From JAEZJZ01 sp964450265 (GTDB taxonomy: Bacteria; Bacillota; UBA994; UBA5500), in the NCBI GenBank assembly GCA_964450265.1, contig CAYVCY010000016.1, forward strand, positions 1-23,688: a DNA stretch of 23,688 nucleotides, written 5' to 3'. The notes beneath the pieces are model-generated. The model saw nothing but the letters and a program-made list of their open reading frames with translations, was not told the origin of the DNA and ran no database searches. Positions 1 through 7,756 of this stretch are shown here, one piece after another (positions within the stretch are counted from its first letter, which is position 1; each line of letters starts with the position of its first letter). Made by a program: the position numbers and the translations under genes.

Positions 1-1
1 G

Positions 2-73
2 GCGATCGGTCCATTAGGGGAAGTAGTCGCAGGCCTTTTTGACCAAGTGCAGGATGGGATCACTAATCCTTAG
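2..73 (+). CDS. Probable C-terminal end of a Flp/Fap pilin (partial)
   Basis: An open frame enters from the left edge and stops at TAG 71-73, giving 23 residues (AIGPLGEVVAGLFDQVQDGI plus TNP). The pattern of a small hydrophobic stretch, a glycine, then FxxVxxxI near the terminus resembles the short tail of Flp-type type IVb pilins. A flp gene is expected here because a prepilin peptidase and a full tad operon follow directly. The other two forward frames stop earlier. Because only 23 codons are visible, the identification rests mainly on context. The dispersed-repeat element at 78-130 separates it from the prepilin peptidase gene. Confidence 0.5.
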   Translation, partial: AIGPLGEVVAGLFDQVQDGITNP

Positions 74-77
74 CCTC

Positions 78-130
78 TGTCATGCCGAGCGCAGCGAGGA
101 ATCTATCTCGTCGTTGCGCTGAGGATGACA
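78..130. repeat. Imperfect inverted repeat, dispersed-repeat type
   Basis: The arms are TGTCATGCCGAGCGCA (78-93) and TGCGCTGAGGATGACA (115-130). They are complementary at 13 of 16 positions, with 21 bp between them. The left part (AGCGCAGCGAGGAATC, 88-103) recurs with one mismatch at 22461-22476. The TGTCAT-x-CTGAGCG-x-AGCGAAGAATCT style resembles short intergenic repeats I know from several bacterial phyla; that family link is from memory. The element lies between the putative flp end and the prepilin peptidase gene. Confidence 0.6.
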
Positions 131-181
131 AGTAGGTCTTCCAGAACCGTCCCCAAAGACCCACCCGAGAGGAGGATGCGC

Positions 182-643
182 ATGTTGCTCTTCGTTACCT
201 ACACCGCCTTGTCGCTGGTGCTCTACTTCGACCTGAGGGAACGGCGCATTCCCAACTGGCTGACGGTGGGGATGGCTGGGGTCGGGTTGCCGCTGCAGAT
301 CTGGCTGCGAGGCACCGAAGGCCTAAAGGACAGCTTCCTCGGTTTCGCCTGCGGCCTCTTGATCCTCTTGCCGCTGTTCGCGTTCAACAAGTTCGGCGGC
401 GGCGATGTGAAGCTGTTGGCCGCATTAGGGGTGCTGCGTGGTTGGTCGTTTTTCTGGAAAGCGTTGCTCCTAGGGGCGGCGTCCGGCGGCTTGTTCGCTG
501 TGCTGCACCTGTTGCTGCATCGGGAACTGTTGCTGGCTTCATACGGCTTGGTGACCAACACCTATCGGTCGCAACGCACTTATCCATATTCGCCGGGCAT
601 CGCCCTGGGGGTGCTGCTGGCAGATTTGGGGTGGTTCCTATGA
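182..643 (+). CDS. Prepilin peptidase, A24 family, TadV/CpaA type
   Basis: This is an integral membrane aspartic peptidase that cleaves the leader of Flp pilin and pseudopilins such as TadE. The protein has 153 aa and is almost entirely hydrophobic segments, as expected for the short form that lacks the N-terminal methylase domain of PilD. The two catalytic aspartates are visible: D17 in YFDLRERRIPN and D75 in FGGGDVK. I chose ATG 182 because GAGAGGAGG at 167-175 sits 6 nt upstream; an in-frame ATG at 125 lies inside the inverted repeat and has no ribosome binding site. The stop overlaps the tadE start (ATGA), which implies translational coupling. It heads the visible tad operon after the presumed flp. 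Confidence 0.9.
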   Translation: MLLFVTYTALSLVLYFDLRERRIPNWLTVGMAGVGLPLQIWLRGTEGLKDSFLGFACGLLILLPLFAFNKFGGGDVKLLAALGVLRGWSFFWKALLLGAASGGLFAVLHLLLHRELLLASYGLVTNTYRSQRTYPYSPGIALGVLLADLGWFL

Positions 644-1032
644 GCAGATGGCGGGAGGACCGACGAGGCCAGGCCTTGGTGGAGATGGCCATCGTCTTGC
701 CCATCCTGCTGTTAGTGCTGATGGGCATTATCGATTTTGGGCGCATCTATCATGGATCGCTGACCGTGACCGCGGCGGCCCGGGAGGCAGCCCGGCAGGC
801 GGCCCTCGGTGCTAACGACGACGAGATTCGGCAGACAGCAGTTGCGGCGGCTACCTCGTTGCCGGCGGCAGCGCTGGAGGTGGAGATCAGCCCCACGCCG
901 GGCAACCGCTATCCCGGCACGGCGATCACGGTGGAGGTGAGCTGTCGCATGCCAATTCTGACGCCGATCATGCAGGGCTTGTTGGACAGTCCATTTACAG
1001 TTAGGGGACAGGCGGTGATGAAGAAAGAATGA
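640..1032 (+). CDS. tadE: TadE-like pseudopilin / pilus assembly protein
   Basis: The 130-aa protein has the TadE signature near its N-terminus: a basic start, GQALVEMAIVLP with Glu15, one long transmembrane helix to about residue 34, then FGRIYHGSLTVTAAAREAARQA. TadE proteins are pseudopilins processed by the prepilin peptidase and needed for Flp pilus assembly, and the peptidase gene is directly upstream. The start ATG 640 overlaps the upstream stop by 4 nt; a longer open frame reaching back to 442 only overlaps tadV. The rest is an extracytoplasmic domain with one cysteine near residue 105. The stop overlaps the next start (ATGA at 1029). Confidence 0.9.
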   Translation: MSRWREDRRGQALVEMAIVLPILLLVLMGIIDFGRIYHGSLTVTAAAREAARQAALGANDDEIRQTAVAAATSLPAAALEVEISPTPGNRYPGTAITVEVSCRMPILTPIMQGLLDSPFTVRGQAVMKKE

Positions 1033-1928
1033 AAGGTAAGGATGGACAGCTGAATGAAAAGGGTGCCGTGGCTGTCATCGTCGTGTTGGCGATTACAGCC
1101 ATCTTCGGTTGTGGTGCGTTGGTGCTGGATGGCGGCGCCATCCACTATCAAAAGGCGCGCTTGCAGACCGCGTTGGATGCTGCTGTTCTGGCCGGAGTGC
1201 GCGGGCTGGAGCAGAGCGCCAGCGCGGCCGAACAGGCTGCCGTGGACACGGCTTTGGCCAACGGGGTGCAGGCCGACGAGTTGACGGTCTCCGTGGACGT
1301 AGCAGCCGGTACAGTAGAGGCCGACGCCACCCGCACAGTGGCGATGGGATTGGCCCGGGCGCTGAATATCGACCAGGTGGATGTCAGTGCTTCCAGTGCT
1401 GCCGGCGCGTTCACTATCTCCGGACTCCAGGGAGCGGCACCACTGGGGGTAGTGGTACAGGAATTTACCTTTGGTCAGTTTTATGATTTGAAGCTGGGGG
1501 ACGGCATCAACGGCAACTATGGGGCGCTGGCCCTGGGTGGTACCGGTGCGGCCAACTATCAAGAGAACTTGCGCCATGGCTATGGCGGTTGGATCCGCAT
1601 CGGGCAGGAGCTTTTGACCGAACCGGGCAACATGGCCGGGCCGACTAAGACGGCAATAGAAGGGCGCATTCAGGCCTGTCTGCACCATCCTGCCTGCACC
1701 TTTGACCACTTCGTGTCCGGCTGCCCCCGGGTGATGAAGGCGCCGATCACTAGCCCCTTCCCCAATGGGCGGGGAGAGGTAACCATTCTAGGGTTTGCTG
1801 CCTTCTTCCTAGAGGGATTTAGTGATCAGGATGAATCCGTGCAGGGCCGTTTTGTGCGTATGTATACCGCTGGCGAAGTCGAGCCGGCCGGCGACTTTGG
1901 ATTACAGATGATCAAGCTGCTGCGGTAA
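1029..1928 (+). CDS. TadG-like pilus assembly protein
   Basis: This 299-aa protein starts like TadG N-terminal domains: NEKGAVAVIVVLAITAIFGC is a transmembrane pseudopilin-like helix, followed by ALVLDGGAIHYQKARLQTALDAAVLAG. The remaining 200 residues are extracytoplasmic. The segment around residues 155-215 (GDGINGNYGALALGGTGAANY ... TEPGNMAGPT) resembles C-termini of TadG-like proteins I recall from other Firmicutes. No von Willebrand A domain is present, unlike longer proteobacterial TadG. Cysteines in ACLHHPACTF and VSGCPRV could form a disulfide. The start ATG overlaps the tadE stop. Its likely role is a minor pseudopilin or anchor of the pilus machine; the exact function is inferred. 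Confidence 0.8.
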   Translation: MKGKDGQLNEKGAVAVIVVLAITAIFGCGALVLDGGAIHYQKARLQTALDAAVLAGVRGLEQSASAAEQAAVDTALANGVQADELTVSVDVAAGTVEADATRTVAMGLARALNIDQVDVSASSAAGAFTISGLQGAAPLGVVVQEFTFGQFYDLKLGDGINGNYGALALGGTGAANYQENLRHGYGGWIRIGQELLTEPGNMAGPTKTAIEGRIQACLHHPACTFDHFVSGCPRVMKAPITSPFPNGRGEVTILGFAAFFLEGFSDQDESVQGRFVRMYTAGEVEPAGDFGLQMIKLLR

Positions 1929-1983
1929 GGCCAGCGTAAGCTAGTTGATTAAATCTGATTAACCTTGCTGAGGAGGAGGCATC

Positions 1984-2697
1984 ATGGATCGGACCAATCG
2001 GCGTCTCGTCTTGATCGCCCTCGTCTTCGCCTGTTTGGCAGGACTGGGTATCTATCTCTTTTTGAGCAACTTGCAGACGGCAGCCACCATCGAGCATACC
2101 GATGGAGTGGTGGTTGCCTTGACAAATATCCCTGCCCGCACGGTGATCAACAGCAGTATGGTGGAAGTGCAGCGGGTGCCTAAAGGAACGAGCCACGGAC
2201 AAGCTTTCACCGCCTTGGATCAGGTGGTGGGCAAGACGACCACCGGAACCATCGTAGCAGGGGAGCAGGTATTGCAAAGCCGTCTCTTCAGTAATGCGGA
2301 AAGTGCCGGGCTCAGTTACCAGCTGGAGAAAGGGAAACGGGCGGTCAGCGTGGGCATCAACTCCCGTATTGCGGTAGCTTATTTGGTGCGCCCGGGAGAC
2401 GCTGTGGACGTGTTGCTTTCCTATGAACAGCTTAAGGTGGATAGCCAACGGGAGTCTCACACGGCGGTGATGTTGCAGAACATTTTGGTTTTGGCCGTGG
2501 GTGGTGAACTGCGGGCGGGGTCGCGTGCGCCTGCGGACGCAGAGACGATCACGCTAGCAGTGTCTCCAGCTGAGGCAGAGAAGATAGCTTGGGCAGAGGA
2601 CTACGGACGTATTCGCCTGGCGCTGAGACCGGCCACTGACGAACAGCTGACAAACACGCCCGGCCAATCTGCAAAGACTGTGGCTGGAGGAAAATAG
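1984..2697 (+). CDS. cpaB: CpaB/RcpC-like Flp pilus assembly protein, SAF domain
   Basis: The 237-aa protein has one N-terminal transmembrane segment (RLVLIALVFACLAGLGIYLF), then an SAF-type domain from about residue 40 to 105 (VVVALTNIPARTVINSSMVE ... VVGKTTTGTIVAGEQVLQSRLF). An RcpC-like region follows, with RAVSVGINSRIAVAYLVRPG and GDAVDVLLSY. CpaB is the extracytoplasmic partner of the pilus channel. No secretin gene (cpaC/rcpA) is present in this operon, as is usual for tad loci of monoderm Firmicutes. AGGAGGAGG at about 1971-1979 precedes ATG 1984. The 55-bp gap from the TadG-like gene contains no strong promoter, so co-transcription is likely. Confidence 0.9.
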   Translation: MDRTNRRLVLIALVFACLAGLGIYLFLSNLQTAATIEHTDGVVVALTNIPARTVINSSMVEVQRVPKGTSHGQAFTALDQVVGKTTTGTIVAGEQVLQSRLFSNAESAGLSYQLEKGKRAVSVGINSRIAVAYLVRPGDAVDVLLSYEQLKVDSQRESHTAVMLQNILVLAVGGELRAGSRAPADAETITLAVSPAEAEKIAWAEDYGRIRLALRPATDEQLTNTPGQSAKTVAGGK

Positions 2698-2712
2698 GAG
2701 GTCGACAGACAA

Positions 2713-3936
2713 ATGGCTGAAAAGAACATCACAGTACTGATAGTGGACGATGCCGAGGAGACCAGAGAAAACATCCGTCGCTTGCTCAGCCTCAGTGTCG
2801 GCTTCACGGTGGTGGGGGAGGCCAGCGACGGCGAAAAGGCGATCCAACAGACAGGGCAACTGCAGCCAAATGTGGTGCTGATGGATATCAACATGCCGGG
2901 CTTGGATGGCATATCGGCGACCGAACAGATCTGCTCCGCTCATCCAGGCACGGTGGTGATCGTGATTTCAGTGCAGGGAGAATTGGAGTACTTGCGCAAG
3001 GCGATGGTCGCGGGGGCCAAGGACTACTTGGTGAAACCCTTTGGCGCCGATGAACTGGTGGACTGCATTCAGAGCACCTGGGAGCGGGAATTGGAGCGAC
3101 GGGTGGTGCAGATCAACCAGCATCCCGCCGTCAGGCTGAGCCAATCCCGGGGTAAGGTGATTTCCCTCTACAGCACCAAGGGAGGGGTAGGCAAGACTAC
3201 CCTGGCGGTCAACTTGGCCAGCTATATGGCCTCGGAGCGGCGCGAGAATACCTGCCTGATCGACCTCGACCTGCAGTTTGGAGATACATCGGTGCTGATG
3301 AGTCTGATCCCGCGGCGCACGATCAGCGACCTGGTCAACGAACAGACTTTGGACAAGGAGACCCTGCTGTCGTATTTTCTCAACCACCCCTGCGGCTTGA
3401 AGGTGTTGCCGGCGCCGCTCAGGCCGGAACTGGCCGAATACGTGACGGCGGAACATGTGGGCAAAGTGATCTCCCTTTGCCGCGAGGTCTTTGATTATGT
3501 CTTCGTGGATCTGCCGGCTACCTTCCAGGACACTGTGTTGACCGCGTTGGACTTGAGCGATCGCATCGTGATCATCGGAGCCATGGATATGCCCACGTTA
3601 AAGAACGTCAAACTGGGCTTGGAAGTGATGAATCGCTTGGGCTATGAGGACAAAAAGCTTTTCTTGCTGGTCAATCGAGCCAGCTATGAATACGGTATCC
3701 GCTTTAAGGATCTGCCGGGGGCTATGGGCCGGGCAGTGGACTTCTACCTGTCCTCAGAGGATAGCGTGGTGATGACGGCGGCCAATCGAGGCATCCCCTT
3801 TGTGTTGGACCAAGCTAACACCAAATTGAACAAGCGCATGGCCGAGTTGGCTGACGCCGTTTGCGGCGAAGAAGAAAAGCAGGAGGAGGCGGCCGTCTCC
3901 GGCGGCTTCTTCCGGCGACGTAAGGGGGCTAGGTGA
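2713..3936 (+). CDS. cpaE: CpaE/TadZ-like pilus ATPase with N-terminal receiver domain
   Basis: The 407-aa protein has two domains. Residues 1-125 form a response-regulator receiver with the full acidic pocket: D12, D13, phosphoacceptor D58 (VVLMDINMPGLDG), S86 and K108 (YLVKPFG). Residues 147-390 form a MinD/ParA-type ATPase with the deviant Walker A KGGVGKTT at 156-163, LIDLDLQFGD and FVDLPATF. CpaE/TadZ proteins position the pilus machine at the cell pole and often carry a degenerate receiver; here the key residues are intact, so phosphorylation is possible. AGGAGG at 2696-2701 precedes ATG 2713. The stop TGA shares one base with the cpaF start. Confidence 0.93.
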   Translation: MAEKNITVLIVDDAEETRENIRRLLSLSVGFTVVGEASDGEKAIQQTGQLQPNVVLMDINMPGLDGISATEQICSAHPGTVVIVISVQGELEYLRKAMVAGAKDYLVKPFGADELVDCIQSTWERELERRVVQINQHPAVRLSQSRGKVISLYSTKGGVGKTTLAVNLASYMASERRENTCLIDLDLQFGDTSVLMSLIPRRTISDLVNEQTLDKETLLSYFLNHPCGLKVLPAPLRPELAEYVTAEHVGKVISLCREVFDYVFVDLPATFQDTVLTALDLSDRIVIIGAMDMPTLKNVKLGLEVMNRLGYEDKKLFLLVNRASYEYGIRFKDLPGAMGRAVDFYLSSEDSVVMTAANRGIPFVLDQANTKLNKRMAELADAVCGEEEKQEEAAVSGGFFRRRKGAR

Positions 3937-5300
3937 TGTCCCTGCTGCGGCGTTTGGAGAGTAAAGACGACGACAATATCCAATCCAAAGCCAAGCGAAC
4001 GGATAAGAAAACGGCAGCGACGATAACCACGGCCACCAACCCAGAAAAGGACGTCAAACAGAAGATTCATCAGGCCATCGTTGAGGAGGTGAAGCCGGAG
4101 CTGCTCAGCGATGTCAGTCGCGAGGAAGAGCTGCGCACTGAGATTTTGGAGATAGCCAATCGGGTGATGGCCGAGAGCGGCGTGCTGATCACCCGCCAGG
4201 ACAAGCAGCGCATTGCCCAGGATTTGACCGACGAGGTGATGGGTTTCGGCCCGATCACCCCCCTGCTCAACGATGATGATGTCAGTGAAGTGATGGTCAA
4301 CAGTCCAAATCGGGTCTATGTGGAGCGACGGGGCAAGTTGGAGCTGACCGGCGTTGCCTTCAGGGATAACGAGCATGTGCTGCAGATGATCGAAAAGATA
4401 GTCGCTCCGCTCGGTCGGCGCATCGACGAGAGCTCGCCGATGGTGGATGCCCGCTTGCCTGACGGCTCCCGGGTGAACGCCATCATTCCGCCGCTGGCCA
4501 TCAAGGGGCCGGCGGTGACCATCCGTAAGTTCAGCCGCGATCCCTTCGGCATCGAGGATCTGGTCGGATTTGGCACCCTCAGCGCTTCCATGGCCAGGTT
4601 CCTGCAGGCGGCCGTGGTCGGCCGGCTAAACATCATCGTTTCCGGCGGCACCGGTTCCGGTAAAACCACCACCCTCAACTGCATTTCGGGCTTTATCCCA
4701 CCCGACGAGCGCATCGTGACCATCGAGGATGCGGCTGAGCTGCAACTGAGGCAGGAACACGTGGTCACGTTGGAGACACGCCCGCCAAATATCGAGGGCA
4801 AAGGGATGATCAGCATGCGCGATCTGGTCCGCAACTCCCTCCGGATGCGTCCCAATCGCATCGTGGTGGGCGAGGTGCGCGGGGGCGAGGCTTTGGATAT
4901 GTTGCAGGCGATGAACACCGGACACGATGGTTCGCTGACCACCGGACATGCCAATTCGCCGCGGGACATGTTGGCTCGTTTGGAGACGATGGTGCTGATG
5001 GCCGGGATGGAGCTGCCGATGCGGGCCATTCGCGAGCAGATCTCGGCAGCCATCGATATCATCGTGCAACAGAGTCGCTTGCGGGACGGCAGTCGTAAGA
5101 TCACTCACATCTCCGAGGTCGTGGGCATGGAGGGTGAGATCATCACCCTGCAGGATATCTTTGTCTTTAAGCAGACCGACCGGGACCTGGCCGGCAAGGT
5201 GGTAGGTGAGTTTCGACCTACCGGCATCCGCCCCCGCTGCTACGATCTATTGCAGAGCAGCGGGGTGATGTTGCCGCCAGAGCTGTTTCAGACTAGATGA
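3936..5300 (+). CDS. cpaF: CpaF/TadA-type secretion ATPase
   Basis: This is the hexameric cytoplasmic ATPase that powers Flp pilus assembly. The 454-aa protein has a charged N-terminal region (about 1-60), an N-terminal domain with GPITPLLNDDDVSEVMVNSP, and the RecA-like core. Walker A is SGGTGSGKTTT, with the lysine at residue 243. PDERIVTIEDAAELQL (Asp box), VGEVRGGEALDML (Walker B region) and GHDGSLTTGHANS (His box) follow. I chose ATG 3936, with AAGGGGG 7 nt upstream; GTG 3933, one codon earlier, is also possible. The TGATG junction with cpaE implies coupled translation. A gap of 135 bp follows before tadB, in which I see no gene or clear promoter. Confidence 0.95.
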   Translation: MSLLRRLESKDDDNIQSKAKRTDKKTAATITTATNPEKDVKQKIHQAIVEEVKPELLSDVSREEELRTEILEIANRVMAESGVLITRQDKQRIAQDLTDEVMGFGPITPLLNDDDVSEVMVNSPNRVYVERRGKLELTGVAFRDNEHVLQMIEKIVAPLGRRIDESSPMVDARLPDGSRVNAIIPPLAIKGPAVTIRKFSRDPFGIEDLVGFGTLSASMARFLQAAVVGRLNIIVSGGTGSGKTTTLNCISGFIPPDERIVTIEDAAELQLRQEHVVTLETRPPNIEGKGMISMRDLVRNSLRMRPNRIVVGEVRGGEALDMLQAMNTGHDGSLTTGHANSPRDMLARLETMVLMAGMELPMRAIREQISAAIDIIVQQSRLRDGSRKITHISEVVGMEGEIITLQDIFVFKQTDRDLAGKVVGEFRPTGIRPRCYDLLQSSGVMLPPELFQTR

Positions 5301-5435
5301 GTCCTGTCGACTGGTGCATCCGGCTTCAAACCCGACAGTTCAGCTTAGGGATAACCCGTAAGCGAGTAGGGCTAGGACTTGGTGGTGCCGGTAGGTTCTT
5401 GGTTAACAGTGAACTTCTGGGAGGGGGTGGGTGCG

Positions 5436-6392
5436 ATGCAGATGCCTGTCTTTGTGGCGTGTTCGGCTGCCATTACCTTGGGCTCTCTGCTGCTCAGTCT
5501 GCTGCTTAGGCTGCTTGGATCGCGACGCAACCTGTCTGGACGGATTACCGCCTATCTGGCGAACGATCAGCGAGCAGGTGGCAGCGTTGTCCGCCGCACA
5601 GCCGGATTGCGGGGCGTCTGGCAATCGGTAGGCAGGATGGCGCCCAAGGCGCTGAACCAGCATTACGACCATGTGTTGCAGCAGGCCAGCCTGCCCATTA
5701 AAGGCGAGGAGATGGCGGCGGGCATCGGCGTATCGGCCGTAACCTTCAGCCTGATCTGCGGCTTGCGGCTAGGCATACCAGGGTTACTCCTGGGCGGCAT
5801 CATCGGGGGCAAGTTGCCAGGGATGCTGCTTCAATCGCACCTGAAAAGTCGGCTGCGACAGGCGGAACAGCAGTTGGTGGACTTCCTGCAGCTCTGCGCT
5901 AATGCCATGCGGGCCGGACATAGCTTTCTACAAGCGCTGGAATTGGCCGCCCGGGAGATGCCCAACCCCACCGGGCAGGAATTGACTCGCTCACTGCGGG
6001 AAGTGAGCCTGGGATTGACGGTGGAAGAGGCATTGCTGCGGTTGGTAGAACGGGTGCCCAGTGCCGATCTGGACCTGATGATCACCGCCGTGCTGATCCA
6101 ACGGCAGGTGGGAGGCGATCTGGCCAGTATTTTGGACAACATCGCCTCCACCATTCGCGAACGCCAGCGGATCAAGGCCGAGGTGAAAGCGATCACCGCG
6201 CAGGGACGGTTGTCTGGCGTGGTGATCTCGGTGCTGCCTATCGCGCTGGCCTTTTTCCTGGCAACTATGAACCCGGACTACATCAGTCTGCTGTGGACCC
6301 ATCCGATCGGATTGGCCATGTTAGGGGCAGGCGTCGGCTCTTTGCTATTAGGCATCTATTTCATCAACAAGGTGGTCAAGATCGACATTTAG
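5436..6392 (+). CDS. tadB: TadB-like type II/IV secretion inner-membrane platform protein
   Basis: The 318-aa polytopic membrane protein has an N-terminal hydrophobic helix (residues 8-27) and a hydrophobic pair around residues 93-130. The T2SSF domain follows (LVDFLQLCANAMRAGHSFLQ ... LIQRQVGGDLASILDNIAST), then two C-terminal helices. TadB and TadC form the inner-membrane platform on which CpaF acts. I chose ATG 5436 because GGGAGGGGG at 5419-5427 lies 8 nt upstream; an in-frame ATG at 5379 has no ribosome binding site and would add 19 poorly fitting residues. The tadC gene follows after 17 nt. Confidence 0.9.
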   Translation: MQMPVFVACSAAITLGSLLLSLLLRLLGSRRNLSGRITAYLANDQRAGGSVVRRTAGLRGVWQSVGRMAPKALNQHYDHVLQQASLPIKGEEMAAGIGVSAVTFSLICGLRLGIPGLLLGGIIGGKLPGMLLQSHLKSRLRQAEQQLVDFLQLCANAMRAGHSFLQALELAAREMPNPTGQELTRSLREVSLGLTVEEALLRLVERVPSADLDLMITAVLIQRQVGGDLASILDNIASTIRERQRIKAEVKAITAQGRLSGVVISVLPIALAFFLATMNPDYISLLWTHPIGLAMLGAGVGSLLLGIYFINKVVKIDI

Positions 6393-6409
6393 CGGAGGGA
6401 GGGTGAAGT

Positions 6410-7324
6410 ATGATCCTATATGTCAGCCTGGTCTTGCCGTGCTTGGTGTTCTATTTGATCTACGGCCTATTGAGCATCATCTTTCGCCAGCGACTGCAGC
6501 TGGAACAGCGGCTGAAGGCTATTCGGCAGCTGGAGGCGGAGGATCAGCCGCTGATGGACGAACGCCTGCGTTTACCCTTCTCTCAACGAGTCTTCTATCC
6601 GATGTTGAAGGAATTTGGTCAGCGAATTCAGCAGTTTGCTCCCTCAGCCATGCGGGGTTCTACCGAGCGCAAGCTGACTATGGCCGGAATTAAGCTGACG
6701 GTGGATCAGTGGTCTGGCTGGTATGTGCTGGCCAGCGCCGGTGGGTTGATTCTGGGAGTGCTGATCGGCGGCCTGGTGCAGCCGGGGCTAAACGGCAACC
6801 TGCTGGGCGGACTGCTCGGCTTGCTGCTCGGCGCCTACGCGCCGCGACTGATGCTGGCTCAAACCATCGCCAAGCGGCAAAAGGTGATTCTCCGGTCATT
6901 GCCCGATGTCTTGGACCTGTTGACAGTCAGCGTGAAGGCAGGCTTGGGCTTTGACAGCGCCCTGCAGCGGGTGATCGAGAAGATGAAGGGTCCGCTGCCG
7001 GAGGAATTATCCAAGGTGTTGCACGAGGTGAAGGTAGGAGTGTTGCGCAAGGATGCGCTGAAGGCCTTGGCCGACCGCACCGGAGTGGCTGAACTGCACG
7101 GCTTCGTCAGTACGATCATTCAGGCGGATCAGTTGGGCGTGAGCATCAGCAACGTGCTGCAGCTGCAATCGGAAAGCCTGCGCCAGCGTCGCAGCCAGGC
7201 CGCGGAAGAGCAGGCGATGAAAGCTCCGGTGAAGATGCTCTTCCCCTTGGTGATGTTCATCTTTCCCACGCTGTTCATCGTGCTGCTAGGACCAGCAGTG
7301 ATTCAGTTTCTGGAGAACTTCTAG
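6410..7324 (+). CDS. tadC: TadC-like type II/IV secretion inner-membrane platform protein
   Basis: This is the second platform protein, 304 aa. It has an N-terminal transmembrane helix (ILYVSLVLPCLVFYLIYGLL), a central hydrophobic hairpin (residues 100-145), and a T2SSF domain (LPDVLDLLTVSVKAGLGFDS, then GFVSTIIQADQLGVSISNVL). It ends with a helix (MLFPLVMFIFPTLFIVLLGP). The FGFDSAL-like motif following SVKAGL is characteristic of TadC. GGAGGGAGGG at 6394-6403 precedes ATG 6410. It is the last core tad gene; DUF192 follows after 11 nt and is probably in the same transcript. Confidence 0.92.
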   Translation: MILYVSLVLPCLVFYLIYGLLSIIFRQRLQLEQRLKAIRQLEAEDQPLMDERLRLPFSQRVFYPMLKEFGQRIQQFAPSAMRGSTERKLTMAGIKLTVDQWSGWYVLASAGGLILGVLIGGLVQPGLNGNLLGGLLGLLLGAYAPRLMLAQTIAKRQKVILRSLPDVLDLLTVSVKAGLGFDSALQRVIEKMKGPLPEELSKVLHEVKVGVLRKDALKALADRTGVAELHGFVSTIIQADQLGVSISNVLQLQSESLRQRRSQAAEEQAMKAPVKMLFPLVMFIFPTLFIVLLGPAVIQFLENF

Positions 7325-7335
7325 AGAGGTGTCCG

Positions 7336-7674
7336 ATGATTGTCAACCAGAGCAACCATAACTGCTGCTTGGTGCGCGAGTTGCAGACGGCAGATACCTT
7401 CTGGCAGCGCTTGCGCGGCCTGCTGGGGCAGGCCAGCCTGCCCCAGGGACGCGGCCTGTTGATCTCATCCTGCCGCTCGGTGCACACCATGCACATGCGT
7501 TTCCCCATAGACGTCATTTTCCTCGATCGGGCTTGGATGGTAGTGGGGCTAGAGCCGAGGCTCTGCCCTGGGCGCTTCAGCCGCCACTATCCCAGCGCCT
7601 GGTTTGCTTTGGAGCTCCCCGCTGGCACTATCGAGGCCAGTGGCACCGCTATCGGCCATCAGCTGGGCTGCTAG
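7336..7674 (+). CDS. DUF192 family protein
   Basis: The 112-aa protein matches the DUF192 pattern: an early ADTFWQRLRGLLGQASLPQG, then RSVHTMHMRFPIDVIFLDRA, ALELPAGTIEASG and a C-terminal GHQL. DUF192 proteins are small beta-rich proteins of unknown biochemical role, and many are encoded at the end of tad loci, as here. No signal peptide is visible, so it is probably cytoplasmic. AGAGGTG at 7325-7331 precedes ATG 7336. Two tandem CTGCTAGCG units occur at its stop codon. Function is unknown; a link to pilus biogenesis is inferred only from position. Confidence 0.85.
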   Translation: MIVNQSNHNCCLVRELQTADTFWQRLRGLLGQASLPQGRGLLISSCRSVHTMHMRFPIDVIFLDRAWMVVGLEPRLCPGRFSRHYPSAWFALELPAGTIEASGTAIGHQLGC

Positions 7675-7698
7675 CGCTGCTAGCGGGGAACAGGAGGA

Positions 7699-7756
7699 GA
7701 CAGAGGGACGTACGATGTGTCCCCTCGCGAGAGGACACATCGTACGTCCCTCTGTC
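7699..7756. repeat. 58-bp near-perfect palindrome
   Basis: The arms 7699-7722 and 7733-7756 are perfectly complementary over 24 bp; the core reads GGGACGTACGATGTGTCC on the left. The 10-bp centre CCTCGCGAGA contains the self-complementary CTCGCGAG. Flanking bases extend the symmetry imperfectly (AGG on the left, CCT on the right). No U-tract follows, so it does not look like a classic intrinsic terminator, although RNA from it would fold very stably. It lies between DUF192 (stop 7674) and recD2 (start 7832), in a gap otherwise without a gene. It resembles REP/MITE-type elements with GGGAC...GTCCC arms. Confidence 0.9.

Noticed and set aside
125..181. In-frame ATG at 125 as start of the prepilin peptidase.
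   Set aside because: It lies within the inverted repeat, has no ribosome binding site, and adds a polar stretch unlike family N-termini. ATG 182 has an excellent site 6 nt upstream.
909..1709. Long minus-strand open frame opposite the tadE and TadG-like genes.
   Set aside because: It is a shadow of GC-rich coding DNA, has no recognisable motifs or ribosome binding site, and is fully opposite well-supported genes. The same reasoning applies to 4316-5104 and other long antisense frames.
5301..5435. Possible small gene or promoter between cpaF and tadB.
   Set aside because: Forward frames here are extensions without ribosome binding sites, and no -35/-10 pair with sensible spacing was found.
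7699..7756. Palindrome as an ordinary intrinsic terminator or as an insertion sequence.
   Set aside because: No T-tract follows on either strand, and no transposase or target duplication is nearby. It is kept as a repeat of unknown role.
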